Shown: positions 39,020 to 47,541 of the stretch, piece by piece
Layout: each line of letters starts with the position of its first letter
How positions within the stretch are numbered: position 1 is the stretch's first letter
Assembly (NCBI GenBank): GCA_035452965.1
Contig: DAOTCE010000001.1
Span: forward strand, 496,001-560,000
Length of the DNA stretch: 64,000 bases
DNA from: Candidatus Paceibacterota bacterium
GTDB taxonomy: Bacteria > Verrucomicrobiota > Verrucomicrobiia > Limisphaerales > UBA8199
Reading direction: 5' to 3'
Notes under the pieces: model-generated
What the model saw: the letters and a program-made list of their open reading frames with translations, nothing else
What the model was told of the DNA's origin: nothing
The model's database searches: none
Program-made: the position numbers and the translations under genes

Positions 39020-40909
39020 TTAGGATTCAAGGAGCTGTTCAAGCTCCTTGAGCAACTGCTCGAAGAGCGCCATGGCGTCCTCGATCGGTTTGGGCGAAGT
39101 CATGTCCACGCCGGCGACCTTGAGCATGTCAATCGCGTACATGCTGTTGCCGGTCTTGAGGAACTTCATCCACTGGTCGCGGGCGCCCGGCTCGTTGCCG
39201 AGGATGCGTTTGGCAATGGCGGCCGCGGCGCAATAGCTGTCCGCGTAGCGGTAAACGTAATAGCCCCGGTAATAATGCGGGATGCGCAGGCATTCCACAT
39301 CCAGCTCCGGATCAATGGCGAAGTCGGGGCCGTAGTAGCGAACATACTGGTCGTGGCAGAGCTTCATCAGGACCTCGGCGGTCATCGGCTCGCCCTTCTC
39401 GGCCAGCGTGTGCGCGGCGCGGTCGAACTCCGCAAACTGAGTCTGGCGGAAAAGGGTGCCGCGCATGTCTTCGAGCATCTGGTTGATGAGAAATGCCCGC
39501 TCCTTTCGGTCTTTAGTCTGCTCAAGCATGGACTTCTTGAACACGATCTCAGCCGCGGTCGAGGCTACCTCGGCGGTGAACATGGGATAGCCGGCGTAGA
39601 TCGGCGGCTGGTTCTGGGCGGCAAACCAGCTCTGGGTCGCATGCCCCAATTCGTGCGCCACCGTAGAGACGTCGTGGAACTTGCCCTTGTAGTTAAGCAG
39701 CACGTAAGGCGCAGAGAGATACGTGCCCATGTTGTAGGCGCCGCTGCGCTTGCCTTTGTTTTCATAGACATCAATCCAGCGCGAGTCGAAGGCCTGCTTC
39801 ATCACCCCGACGTACTCCGGCCCGAAGGGCTTGACCCCGTTCAGGACCAGGTCTCGCCCCTTCTCATACGGGTAATCGCGCTCGGGCACATCCACCAGGT
39901 TCACGTAGAGATCGTAGAAGTGCACCTGGTCGAGCTTGAGCACGCGCTTTTTGAGCGCCACGTAACGGTGCAGCAATCCCACGTGGTCATTCACCGTCCT
40001 GACCAGGTTGTCATACACCCCGAGCGGGAGGTTCTCCGCGTCGAGCGCGCGGTGGAGACAGGTGGGGTAGCCGCGGGCCTTGGAGTAGAACCAGTCCCTC
40101 TGCATAGCGCCGGCCAGGGTCGCGGCCAGCGTGCTCTTCACATCCAGGAAGCTGTTGTGCAACGCGAGAAACGCGTCGTGCCGGTAGCGGCGGTCCTTGG
40201 ACTGCATGGCCTGGCTGAAGGACGAGGTGGTGATCTCGATATCCCGGTTCTCCGCGTCCTTGACCGTGCGCCAGCGCAGCTCGGTGTTGCTGAGCAGGCC
40301 GAAGGACTCGCTCGACGCGTCCGTGGCTTTGCCGGACATGGCCAGCAGTTCTTCTTCGCGGGCGGACAGGATGTGCGCCTTGGTCCGGAGCAGGTCGTCG
40401 AAGTAATGCTGATAGACTCTCAACTCGGCGCCCCCCAGCCAGCCGCGGAGCCGATCTTCCGGAATTCGTAGCAGCTCGGGCTGGAACCAGGAGCTCCCTT
40501 CGTCCCACTTGACCGCCAGCGTTTGCGCGCGCTGGTAGAGCGCCTGGGCGGCGGGGACGCGCATGTCTTCGTCGCGTTTCATCGCCGCATAGGCATAGAG
40601 CTTCTCGAGCTGGATATTGGCCTGGTCCCGCGATTGGAGAGCGGCCAGCAGGTTGCTGGCGGATTGGCCGGTGGTTCCTTTCCTGGCGGCAAACTCGGTC
40701 ACGAGCGAGGAGACCTGCTGGTAATGCTCCTCCCATTGCTCCGGCGAGGCATACATTTTGCCGAGGTCCCACTTGTAGCGGTCCTCGATCGTTGAGCGTT
40801 CCGGGGTGGTGCTGGCGGCGGGCAGGGCGGAGGTCATAGCCAGAAGAGCAATGGAAGTGCAGCGCCGCAACCGGGCGCTCGGAATGGTTAATGTTGTCAT
40901 TTTGCGCAT
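39020..40909 (-). CDS. pepF: Oligoendopeptidase F (peptidase family M3)
   Basis: A 629-residue zinc metallopeptidase that cleaves short peptides. The catalytic motif VAHELGHATQS lies near residue 420, followed by the downstream zinc ligand Glu in FTAEVASTAAEIVF. Other family blocks are RYKWDLGKMYASPEQWE at the start, DRDIEITTSSFSQAMQSKDR-like text, SGAYNMGTYLSAPYVLLNYKG, and PHYYRGYYVYRYADSYCAA near the end. A signal-like leader (RRCTSIALLAMTSALPAAS) suggests export, unusual because most PepF enzymes are cytoplasmic. Several in-frame ATGs exist upstream (40924, 40939); 40909 gives a compact signal peptide. It is transcribed divergently from the sensor kinase. Confidence 0.92.
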   Translation of the reverse strand: MRKMTTLTIPSARLRRCTSIALLAMTSALPAASTTPERSTIEDRYKWDLGKMYASPEQWEEHYQQVSSLVTEFAARKGTTGQSASNLLAALQSRDQANIQLEKLYAYAAMKRDEDMRVPAAQALYQRAQTLAVKWDEGSSWFQPELLRIPEDRLRGWLGGAELRVYQHYFDDLLRTKAHILSAREEELLAMSGKATDASSESFGLLSNTELRWRTVKDAENRDIEITTSSFSQAMQSKDRRYRHDAFLALHNSFLDVKSTLAATLAGAMQRDWFYSKARGYPTCLHRALDAENLPLGVYDNLVRTVNDHVGLLHRYVALKKRVLKLDQVHFYDLYVNLVDVPERDYPYEKGRDLVLNGVKPFGPEYVGVMKQAFDSRWIDVYENKGKRSGAYNMGTYLSAPYVLLNYKGKFHDVSTVAHELGHATQSWFAAQNQPPIYAGYPMFTAEVASTAAEIVFKKSMLEQTKDRKERAFLINQMLEDMRGTLFRQTQFAEFDRAAHTLAEKGEPMTAEVLMKLCHDQYVRYYGPDFAIDPELDVECLRIPHYYRGYYVYRYADSYCAAAAIAKRILGNEPGARDQWMKFLKTGNSMYAIDMLKVAGVDMTSPKPIEDAMALFEQLLKELEQLLES

Positions 40910-41171
40910 CAAGTTCAGACGCATGCTTGCGGATACCATTGGCTCAAACTCAAACTTTCGCAAGCGGCGCGCCGCTCGACGCAGACAGGCTACACGATCG
41001 GCAATCGTGGTTCCAGCCCCAAGCGGGGGACTTGCCGGCAAGGCCGGGCAGCACCGGCTCGGCCCGGCACGCCGGGCCCTGCCTGCCCCAAGCGACGTCC
41101 CAGCCAGACCTTTGGCGCTAGCCACCAGCACCCCCCTCAAGCTACCCTTCCGGAGGAACTGAGACAGACCG
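40910..41171. promoter_or_regulatory. Divergent spacer between pepF and the sensor kinase
   Basis: These 262 bases contain two perfect palindromes, AGCGGCGCGCCGCT (40963-40976) and CTTGCCGGCAAG (41031-41042), that might be operators or simply GC-rich hairpins. Promoters for both genes should be here, but I cannot place them. Confidence 0.4.
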
Positions 41172-43256
41172 ATGACGCCGCCACCTAACACTCCGCTTCC
41201 TGAACTTGAGGAGCGCCTGCGCTTTGAGACGCTCATTGCCGATCTCTCGTCGAAGTTCGTCAACCTGCCTCCCGGACAGGTGGACCACGAAATTGAGGAT
41301 GCCCAGCGCCGCGTTTGCGAGTCTCTCGGGTTGGATCTTTGCACGCTTTGGCAGGTATCGGCTGATGCCCCGGAAGTGATCACTCTGACCCATCTCTATC
41401 GCCCGCTGGGAGGCCCGCCGGTGCCTGAGCGGATGAACGCACTGGAACACTTTCCCTGGTGCCTGGAGGAGGTGAGAGCGGGGAGAATCATTGCCTTGGC
41501 TTCGCTGGCCGAGGCGCCGGCGGAAGCGGCCCGCGACCTGAAGAGTTGGCGCCATTACGGCACCAAGTCCAGTCTGACCATCCCGCTTTCAGCCGGGGGA
41601 GGACCAACACTGGGCGCGCTTTCATTCAATACGGTCCGGGAGGAAAGCCCCTGGCCGGAGGAGATCGTGAAACGCCTTCAACTGGTCGCGCAGATCTTTG
41701 CCAACGCGCTGGCCCGCAAGCGCTACGACCAGGCGTTGCTCGAGAGCGAAGAGCAGTTGCGCATGTCTCTGGACGCGGCGGGCATGGGGGCGTGGAGCAT
41801 GGACCGCCAATCCCGGCAGGTCTGGGCCTCGGGCAGTGAGCGGGCGCTGTTCGGGTTCAGCCGAGATGTTCTCTTGACCCAAGAGAGCTTTCTGGAGGTG
41901 ATCCATCCCGAGGAACGCGAGTCTGTCCGCGGGGCGGTCGAGAATACCCTGCGCACCGAGACCCCCCTGTTCGTTGAGTACCGGATCGTGCTGCCGGACG
42001 GAGAAGTTCGCTGGATTCGGGCGCGCGGCCAGCTCTCCCACGGCGGGAAACGAGATCAGGGCCGGCTGATGGGGGTGTCTGTGGACATCACCACGGCCAA
42101 ACGGGCCGAGGAAGCGCTGCGTGAAACCCAGACGACCCTGAATGAGATCATCGACAGCACCGGCGATCTGATTTGGAGCGTGGACCCCGTTTCATTCGGC
42201 CTCATGACATTTAACCGGGGCTTACGGGATTACTTCCTGCAGGGCCGGGGCATCCGTATCGAGCCGGGGATGCGGCCGCAAGAACTGTTTCCGGCAGGCG
42301 AATATGTGGAGCGGTGGCGCGCGTTTTACCAACGGGCGATACAGCAGGGCCCTTTCACGATCGAATACCTGACTTACACGCACACCCGGACCTTGCTCCT
42401 GAGCTTTAGCGTCCTCAGGCGGGACGGCAAGATTTTCGGGGTGTCGGCCTTTGGAAAGGACATTACGGAGCTGAAGAACGCCGCGAGGGAGGCGCAGGAA
42501 CTGCGGAGCAGCCTGGCTCGCTCGGGCCGGGTGACGTTGCTGGGGCAACTGGCTTCCGCGCTCGCCCACGAACTCAGTCAGCCGCTCGGGGCCATCCTGC
42601 GCAATGCCGAGGCGGCTGAGCTCATGCTTGGAATGCCTTCGCCCGACTGGGAGGAGCTGCGCGCCATCGTTAAGGACATTCGCACGGACGACCAACGGGC
42701 GGGCCAGGTGATTGACCGGCTGCGGTCGTTGCTCAAACGGCGCAGCCTCGACCTGCAACCGGTCGCGCTGGATGACGTGATCGCCGAGGTCCTGTCGCTG
42801 GTGCAATCCGATGCCGCAGCTCGCCGGGTGAAGCTGGGTTACTTCGCCGCTCCGGGTCTGCCGAGCACCCGGGGCGACCGCATTCATCTTCAGCAGGTAC
42901 TGCTCAACCTGCTGCTTAACGCCATGGACGCGCTGGGTGAGGCTGCCACGAAGGAGCCGCGCGTCCAGGTCGCCGTGGGGCGAGCTGGGGACGGCGGGGT
43001 TGAAGTCCGCGTCTGCGACAACGGTCCGGGGATACCCGGCGAATTGCTCGAGCGGTTGTTCGAGCCGTTCTTCACCACAAAGACCAACGGTATGGGCATA
43101 GGCTTACCCGTGTCGAAGACCATCATCGAAGCGCACCAGGGCAGAATCTGGGCGGAGAATCGCCCGGAAGGCGGAGCGTGTTTCTGTTTCACCCTGCCGG
43201 TGAACAGTGGAGAGGCGCAAGGGGCGAAGAGCGACAAACGACTAACCGCGCGATGA
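41172..43256 (+). CDS. PAS/GAF sensor histidine kinase, FixL-like
   Basis: A 694-residue soluble sensor kinase that autophosphorylates and passes phosphate to a response regulator. Domains are GAF (about 20-185), PAS with PAC (about 190-315; RIVLPDGEVRWIRARG), a second PAS (about 325-440), HisKA with the phosphorylated His466 in ALAHELSQPLGAI, and HATPase_c with NLLLNAMDAL, DNGPGIP, FEPFFTTK and GMGIGLPV. No transmembrane helix or haem-binding PAS signature is obvious, so the signal is probably cytoplasmic. The stop overlaps the next ATG (ATGA), pairing it with the FixJ-type regulator. ATG 41172 is about 15 bases from a GGAGG. Confidence 0.93.
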   Translation: MTPPPNTPLPELEERLRFETLIADLSSKFVNLPPGQVDHEIEDAQRRVCESLGLDLCTLWQVSADAPEVITLTHLYRPLGGPPVPERMNALEHFPWCLEEVRAGRIIALASLAEAPAEAARDLKSWRHYGTKSSLTIPLSAGGGPTLGALSFNTVREESPWPEEIVKRLQLVAQIFANALARKRYDQALLESEEQLRMSLDAAGMGAWSMDRQSRQVWASGSERALFGFSRDVLLTQESFLEVIHPEERESVRGAVENTLRTETPLFVEYRIVLPDGEVRWIRARGQLSHGGKRDQGRLMGVSVDITTAKRAEEALRETQTTLNEIIDSTGDLIWSVDPVSFGLMTFNRGLRDYFLQGRGIRIEPGMRPQELFPAGEYVERWRAFYQRAIQQGPFTIEYLTYTHTRTLLLSFSVLRRDGKIFGVSAFGKDITELKNAAREAQELRSSLARSGRVTLLGQLASALAHELSQPLGAILRNAEAAELMLGMPSPDWEELRAIVKDIRTDDQRAGQVIDRLRSLLKRRSLDLQPVALDDVIAEVLSLVQSDAAARRVKLGYFAAPGLPSTRGDRIHLQQVLLNLLLNAMDALGEAATKEPRVQVAVGRAGDGGVEVRVCDNGPGIPGELLERLFEPFFTTKTNGMGIGLPVSKTIIEAHQGRIWAENRPEGGACFCFTLPVNSGEAQGAKSDKRLTAR

Positions 43257-43930
43257 ATCCACCCGCCACTGGCCACTCGCCACTCGCCCCCGGCCATTTG
43301 CCGCAACCGACCGTCTTCGTCGTTGATGACGACCTCTCTTTCCTGCGGTCCATTTCGCGCCTGCTGCGGGCCTCCGGCTTGCACGTGGTCGTCCACAGCT
43401 CGGCAGCGGAGTTCCTCGCGGAATTGCGAGCCGACATGGCTGGTTGCGTGGTATCGGACCTGAAGATGCCGGGCATGGACGGGATGGCTTTGCAGGAGGC
43501 GCTGCAAAAGGCGGACAGCCACCTGCCGGTCCTCTTCCTCACCGGTCATGGTGATATTCCCATCACGGTGCAAGCCATGCGCCGCGGGGCGGAGGACTTT
43601 CTGACCAAGCACGCGCCCAAGGAGGACTTGATCGCCGCCGTGAAGCGCGCCTTGGCTCGCAACGAACAGGATCGGGCGGAGCGCGCTCGCTTCCAGGCCT
43701 TGCGCCAGCCCTTCGAGTTGTTGACCGACCGCGAACGCGAAGTTCTCCAGCACGTTGTGCAAGGCAAGCTTAACAAACAGATCGCCGCCGACCTCGGTAT
43801 CCACGAGCGCACCGTGAAACTCCACCGCACCCATATTACCAACAAGCTCCGGGTGCACTCTGTGGCCGAGCTGACCCGCATGGTTCAGGCAGCGGGCTTT
43901 ATTGAGCAATCAGCGGTTGGCAGTCATTAG
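43253..43930 (+). CDS. FixJ/NarL-type response regulator
   Basis: A 225-residue two-component regulator. The receiver domain (about 20-135) has the acidic pocket VVDDD, the phospho-acceptor Asp69 in VSDLKMPGMDG, the Thr in FLTGHGD and Lys in FLTKHA. The output is a LuxR-type helix-turn-helix (about 160-220): LLTDREREVLQHVVQGKLNKQIAADLGIHERTVKLH... ATGA overlap with the kinase makes it the cognate partner. The N-terminal 17 residues and the last few codons lie in heptamer-repeat DNA, so both ends of the protein appear to have been built from repeat sequence. Likely targets are the downstream envelope genes, by position only. Confidence 0.93.
   Translation: MNPPATGHSPLAPGHLPQPTVFVVDDDLSFLRSISRLLRASGLHVVVHSSAAEFLAELRADMAGCVVSDLKMPGMDGMALQEALQKADSHLPVLFLTGHGDIPITVQAMRRGAEDFLTKHAPKEDLIAAVKRALARNEQDRAERARFQALRQPFELLTDREREVLQHVVQGKLNKQIAADLGIHERTVKLHRTHITNKLRVHSVAELTRMVQAAGFIEQSAVGSH
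43264..43305. repeat. Heptamer array at the start of the response regulator gene
   Basis: Six consecutive 7-base units in perfect phase, of the form (C/G/T)GCCxxx, for example CGCCACT twice and GGCCACT once. They encode the first residues of the regulator (TGHSPLAPGH). Confidence 0.75.
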
Positions 43931-43999
43931 CCAGTAATCGGTAACCAGCGGCGGGTTGCTGCTGACGAAGCGGCTTGCGATCACCGATTGCTGGTTACT
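43919..43999. repeat. Two heptamer arrays after the response regulator gene
   Basis: A first array at 43919-43946 has four 7-base units (such as AGTAATC and GGTAACC) and contains the regulator's stop codon. A second at 43979-43999 has three units (such as GATTGCT and GGTTACT). GTAACC and GGTTAC in the two are complementary, so the pair could fold together. Confidence 0.7.
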
Positions 44000-44008
44000 T
44001 CTCCCCAC

Positions 44009-44029
44009 CTTCCCCAAAGGGCAGTAGCG
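44009..44029 (+). promoter_or_regulatory. Conserved upstream element, copy 1
   Basis: The core CCCCAAAGGGCAGTAGCG, with three more identical bases upstream, recurs exactly at 48708-48728. In both places it ends 31-32 bases before the start of a receiver-only gene. A shared promoter or regulator site is likely; the CCCCAAAGGG part is nearly symmetrical, as expected for a dimeric LuxR-type regulator. Confidence 0.6.
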
Positions 44030-44060
44030 CTTATTTCTCTCTCTCTGGGAATATGCGCCC

Positions 44061-44507
44061 ATGGAATCCCGAGGCGCAAGCAAGGCTATCGTTTACGTGG
44101 CTGTCGTGGATGACGACGAAAGCGTGTGTCGCTCATTTGGCCGACTGCTTCGCACCGCCGGGTTTCAACCCGTCACCTACGCCTCAGCGGAGGCGCTGCT
44201 CGAGGATGCCAAACGTCCGCACTTCGATTGCCTGGTCCTCGACATCCAGTTGGACGGCATGTCCGGCGTGGAATTGAGCCGGCGCCTGAAGGCGGTCAAG
44301 GATTCTACCCCGGTCATCTTCATCACGGCCCATGATGAGCCAGAGGTGCGGTCGCAGGCGCAAGCGACCGGATGCGCCGGATATTTCCGCAAGACCGATC
44401 CCGGGGAACAGGTGCTGGAGGCCATCCGGCGCGCCACGAGCACCGCTCATGGCAAGACGCCGGGTCCCCGTCTGTGCCCTGGCAAGACTTCCACCAAAAA
44501 GCCATGA
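44061..44507 (+). CDS. Receiver-only response regulator
   Basis: A 148-residue protein consisting of a single CheY-like receiver domain. VAVVDDDESVCRSFGRLLR holds the acidic pocket, Asp61 in LVLDIQLDGMSG is the phospho-acceptor, ITAHDE contains the switch Thr, and YFRKTDP the conserved Lys. The tail is short and basic, with no output domain. It may act as a phosphate sink or by protein contact, or be fed by the kinase upstream. It is about 75% identical by eye to the second receiver at 48761, and the same element precedes both. Confidence 0.9.
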   Translation: MESRGASKAIVYVAVVDDDESVCRSFGRLLRTAGFQPVTYASAEALLEDAKRPHFDCLVLDIQLDGMSGVELSRRLKAVKDSTPVIFITAHDEPEVRSQAQATGCAGYFRKTDPGEQVLEAIRRATSTAHGKTPGPRLCPGKTSTKKP

Positions 44508-44520
44508 CCAAGAAAACAAA

Positions 44521-44555
44521 GACTGCCGATTATTGATTGCTGATTGCCGACAAGC
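44521..44555. repeat. Heptamer array
   Basis: Five 7-base units in phase, such as GATTATT, GATTGCT and GATTGCC, between the receiver gene and the outer-membrane protein gene. Confidence 0.65.
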
Positions 44556-44568
44556 CACAGCTAACACC

Positions 44569-44664
44569 ATGAACACCATGACCCAAGGCATAGACCTGAT
44601 CGAGGAATTGCGCGGCCGCGCTGGGCAGGGTCTCCCGGCGCTACCGCCGCCTCCGCCCAGATAA
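44569..44664 (+). CDS. Possible 31-residue leader-type small protein
   Basis: A short frame, MNTMTQGIDLIEELRGRAGQ and then a Leu- and Pro-rich end, lies between the receiver and outer-membrane genes. It ends 13 bases before the next start. It resembles nothing I know, and chance is a real possibility. Confidence 0.2.
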   Translation: MNTMTQGIDLIEELRGRAGQGLPALPPPPPR

Positions 44665-44677
44665 GGCATCCAAACCC

Positions 44678-45535
44678 ATGCAACTGAAACAAGTCACGCA
44701 AATGAAAATCACCCGAAACAATTACTTCCTCTACGCGATGTGGGTCGGCGCCCTCGCGGCGACCGTGGCGTTGGCCCAAAGCGATTCGGCGGCTGACGAC
44801 GAAAGAGCCAAAGCCGAGGCCCTGGCGAAGGCGACCCTCAATCCCGTCGCCAGCCTCATCAGCGTCCCATTGCAAAACAACTTCGACTGGGGCAGTGGGC
44901 CTAAGGACGACGGCTTCCAGTACAAGCTGAACGTGCAACCGGTGATTCCGATTTCGCTGAGCGAGGATTGGAACGTCATCTCCCGGACGATCCTGCCCTA
45001 CGTCTATCAGGAGGACGTCATCGGCACATCCCGCCAGTCAGGCCTGGCGGATACCGTCCAGAGCCTCTTCTTCTCGCCGGTGAAACCGACGAAGGGCGGG
45101 TGGATCTGGGGCGCCGGTCCGGTGCTGCAGCTTCCGACCGCCACCGATGATTTGCTGGGGGAGGAGAAATGGGGTGCCGGCCCGACGGGCGTGGCTCTGC
45201 GGCAGCAAGGACCATGGACTTACGGAATGCTGTTCAATCACGTGTGGTCTTTTGCCGGGGAAAGCAGTCGGGCGGAGGTCAACCGGACGTTCCTCCAGCC
45301 GTTTGTGTCCTATACCACCAAGACCTTTACGAGCTTTGGGTTGAACACCGAATCCAACTATGACTGGCGGCAATCCCAATGGCTGGTCCCCATCAATGTG
45401 ACGGTGCAGCAGTTGTTGAAAGTGGGCAAACAGCCCATCGCCCTGCAAATCGGCGCACGCTATTACGCCGAAGGTCCCAGCGGCGCGCCGGAATGGGGTC
45501 TGCGTTTCCAGGTCGCCTTCCTGTTCCCGAAATAA
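44678..45535 (+). CDS. Outer-membrane beta-barrel transporter-like protein
   Basis: A 285-residue exported protein of a family usually labelled transporter or, misleadingly, neuromedin U. The signal peptide ends ATVALAQ. The mature N-terminus, ALAKATLNPVASLISVPLQNNFDWG, is the family hallmark, followed by alternating strands (VQPVIPISLSEDWNVISRTILPYVYQ, GLADTVQSLFFSPVKP, GWIWGAGPVLQLPTATDDLLGEEKWGAGP) and a terminal aromatic strand ending RFQVAFLFPK, as expected for a barrel. ATG 44702 is an alternative start. It is paralogous to the genes at 57751 and 49211 and is followed directly by a sulfatase gene. Confidence 0.82.
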   Translation: MQLKQVTQMKITRNNYFLYAMWVGALAATVALAQSDSAADDERAKAEALAKATLNPVASLISVPLQNNFDWGSGPKDDGFQYKLNVQPVIPISLSEDWNVISRTILPYVYQEDVIGTSRQSGLADTVQSLFFSPVKPTKGGWIWGAGPVLQLPTATDDLLGEEKWGAGPTGVALRQQGPWTYGMLFNHVWSFAGESSRAEVNRTFLQPFVSYTTKTFTSFGLNTESNYDWRQSQWLVPINVTVQQLLKVGKQPIALQIGARYYAEGPSGAPEWGLRFQVAFLFPK

Positions 45536-45582
45536 ACCCCTTGAATTAACCACCCCAACAAAGAGACAGTTCAGCAAACGAG

Positions 45583-47523
45583 ATGGAATCAAGTATGAAA
45601 GCGCACTCATCATCACCGCCCTGGGCCTCGCGCTTGGCTTCGGCCGATTGCAGTTCTCCACACGACGCTGGCGCTTCGGCCTGTCACGAGCTTCCTGGGG
45701 GAAGGAGAGGCAAAAGCACTGACAAGAAGCACCTGATTGTTGCCTGGTCATTGGCTGCCCTCGTGGCGGCGACAGTGTGTCTGCAGGCTGCGGGCCCTTC
45801 AACCGCCGTCTCGGGCAAGCGGCCGAACATCGTGATCATCCTCGGCGACGATCTGGGCTATTCGGACCTGGGCTGCTTCGGCAGCGAGATCAACACGCCA
45901 AACCTCGATTCCCTTGCCAAGGCCGGAGTGCGCTGCACCCAGTTCTACACGAGCGCCAGTTGTTCCCCCACACGCTCCATGCTGCTGAGCGGCGTGGACA
46001 CGCACCTGAACGGCTTGGGCAACATGGACGAGTGGACTGCGCCCAACCAGTGGGGCGTGGACGGCTACGAAGGCTACCTCAACAACCACGTCACTACCCT
46101 GCCCCAGTTGCTCAAGGATGCCGGCTACCACACCTACATGGCCGGCAAATGGCACATGGGCAAGAAGCCCGATCAAATTCCTGCCGCGCGCGGGTTCGAG
46201 CGCGACTTCTCGCTGCTCGACGGCGCGGGCAGCTATTGGGACAAGTGGAATTTCACCGCCGTCAGCCCGCTGTCCAACTTCACCGAGGATGGGCGATACC
46301 TGAAGAAGCTGCCGAAGAATTACTACGCCACCAAGACCTACACCGACAAGATTATCGGCTACATCGAAGCAAACCGGAAGGATGGCAAGCCGTTCTTCGC
46401 TTACGTTTCGCACCAGGCGCCGCACGACCCCTATCATCTGCCGCGCGACTGGCGCAACCGGCATGTGGGCGAATACGACAAGGGCTGGGACGTATTGCGC
46501 CAGGAACGGCTCAAGCGCCAGATTGAAATGGGCCTCGTGCCGAAGGGCACCGAACTGGCCGAGCGCATGTGGTTCATCCCCGATGCCGCCCTGCTCGCGC
46601 CCGCAGCGCGCGCCATCATGGGCAAGAAGATGGAGCTGTACGCCGGCATGGTGGAGAACCTGGACTACCACTCCGGGCGGCTGATCGATTATTTGAAGAA
46701 GATCGGCGAGTACGACAACACGATCTTCATCGTGTTCGGCGACAACGGGGCGGAAGGGGCCGACCTCTTCAAGATGATTGCAGGCACGCCTGGCACGCGC
46801 GATTTCCTGTTCGCCTCGATGCAGTGGTCGCAAACCCATCCGAACGCCTGGGGGGATCCGCATACCTACGTCGGCTATGGCCCGATGTGGGCTCAGGTCT
46901 CGATGACCCCCTTCAGCCAATACAAAGGCAACATGGCCGAGGGCGGCATCCGCAACGCGCTGATCGTCAGCGGCCCGATTGTCAAACGGGCGCCGGGGAG
47001 CATCAACCACAGCGCCCTGATGCACGTGGCGGACCTCGTGCCCACCCTGCTCGAAGTGGCGGGCGCAAGTTATCCCAAGACCGTCAACGGTCACGAACCG
47101 CCGCCGCTGATCGGCAAGTCGTGGGTCAAAATGCTGGCGGGCCAGGAGGAATCGCCGCGTTCGGCCCAGGATTACCTGGCCTGGGAAATCTTCGGCAATC
47201 ACGCGGTCCGCCAGGGTGACTGGAAATTGCGATGGCAGTATAAGCCGTATGGCACCGAGGAATGGGAGCTATTCAACCTGGCCAATGATGCGGCTGAACG
47301 CCACGATCTCGCCGCCGCGCAACCCGAAAAGGTCAAGGCCCTCATGGCGCTCTGGGACGATTATGTCCGCGCCAACAAGGTGGTTCTGCCCAGCCGCGTG
47401 ATATGGGAGGGAATGGCGAAGAAGATGCCGGACCGCTATCCCGTGGTGGATGGCTACCCGCCGCTCATCTATAAACGCCAGTTCGTGCCGCCACCCAACA
47501 TGCTGGCCGACCCGAAACCGTAA
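45583..47523 (+). CDS. Arylsulfatase (type I, formylglycine-dependent)
   Basis: A 646-residue exported sulfate-ester hydrolase. RPNIVIILGDDLGYSDLGCFG gives the metal-binding Asp pair, and SASCSPTRSMLLSG contains CxPxR with Cys127, which maturation enzymes convert to formylglycine. KWHMGKK and IFIVFGDNGAEG are further family motifs. The length and the domain after about 500 fit the AslA-like subgroup. The first 45 residues before the hydrophobic signal (HLIVAWSLAALVAATVCL) look atypical, so the true start may lie further in; a hydrophobic stretch also appears there in another frame. No sulfatase-maturating enzyme is in the window. It is preceded by the outer-membrane protein gene. Confidence 0.93.
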   Translation: MESSMKAHSSSPPWASRLASADCSSPHDAGASACHELPGGRRGKSTDKKHLIVAWSLAALVAATVCLQAAGPSTAVSGKRPNIVIILGDDLGYSDLGCFGSEINTPNLDSLAKAGVRCTQFYTSASCSPTRSMLLSGVDTHLNGLGNMDEWTAPNQWGVDGYEGYLNNHVTTLPQLLKDAGYHTYMAGKWHMGKKPDQIPAARGFERDFSLLDGAGSYWDKWNFTAVSPLSNFTEDGRYLKKLPKNYYATKTYTDKIIGYIEANRKDGKPFFAYVSHQAPHDPYHLPRDWRNRHVGEYDKGWDVLRQERLKRQIEMGLVPKGTELAERMWFIPDAALLAPAARAIMGKKMELYAGMVENLDYHSGRLIDYLKKIGEYDNTIFIVFGDNGAEGADLFKMIAGTPGTRDFLFASMQWSQTHPNAWGDPHTYVGYGPMWAQVSMTPFSQYKGNMAEGGIRNALIVSGPIVKRAPGSINHSALMHVADLVPTLLEVAGASYPKTVNGHEPPPLIGKSWVKMLAGQEESPRSAQDYLAWEIFGNHAVRQGDWKLRWQYKPYGTEEWELFNLANDAAERHDLAAAQPEKVKALMALWDDYVRANKVVLPSRVIWEGMAKKMPDRYPVVDGYPPLIYKRQFVPPPNMLADPKP

Positions 47524-47541
47524 TCGCGCCCAAATCCCAAA

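Noticed and set aside
43995..44030. A sigma-54 promoter upstream of the receiver gene
   Set aside because: The GGCAG near the element lacks the required GC at the second position with correct spacing to a TTGC-type element.
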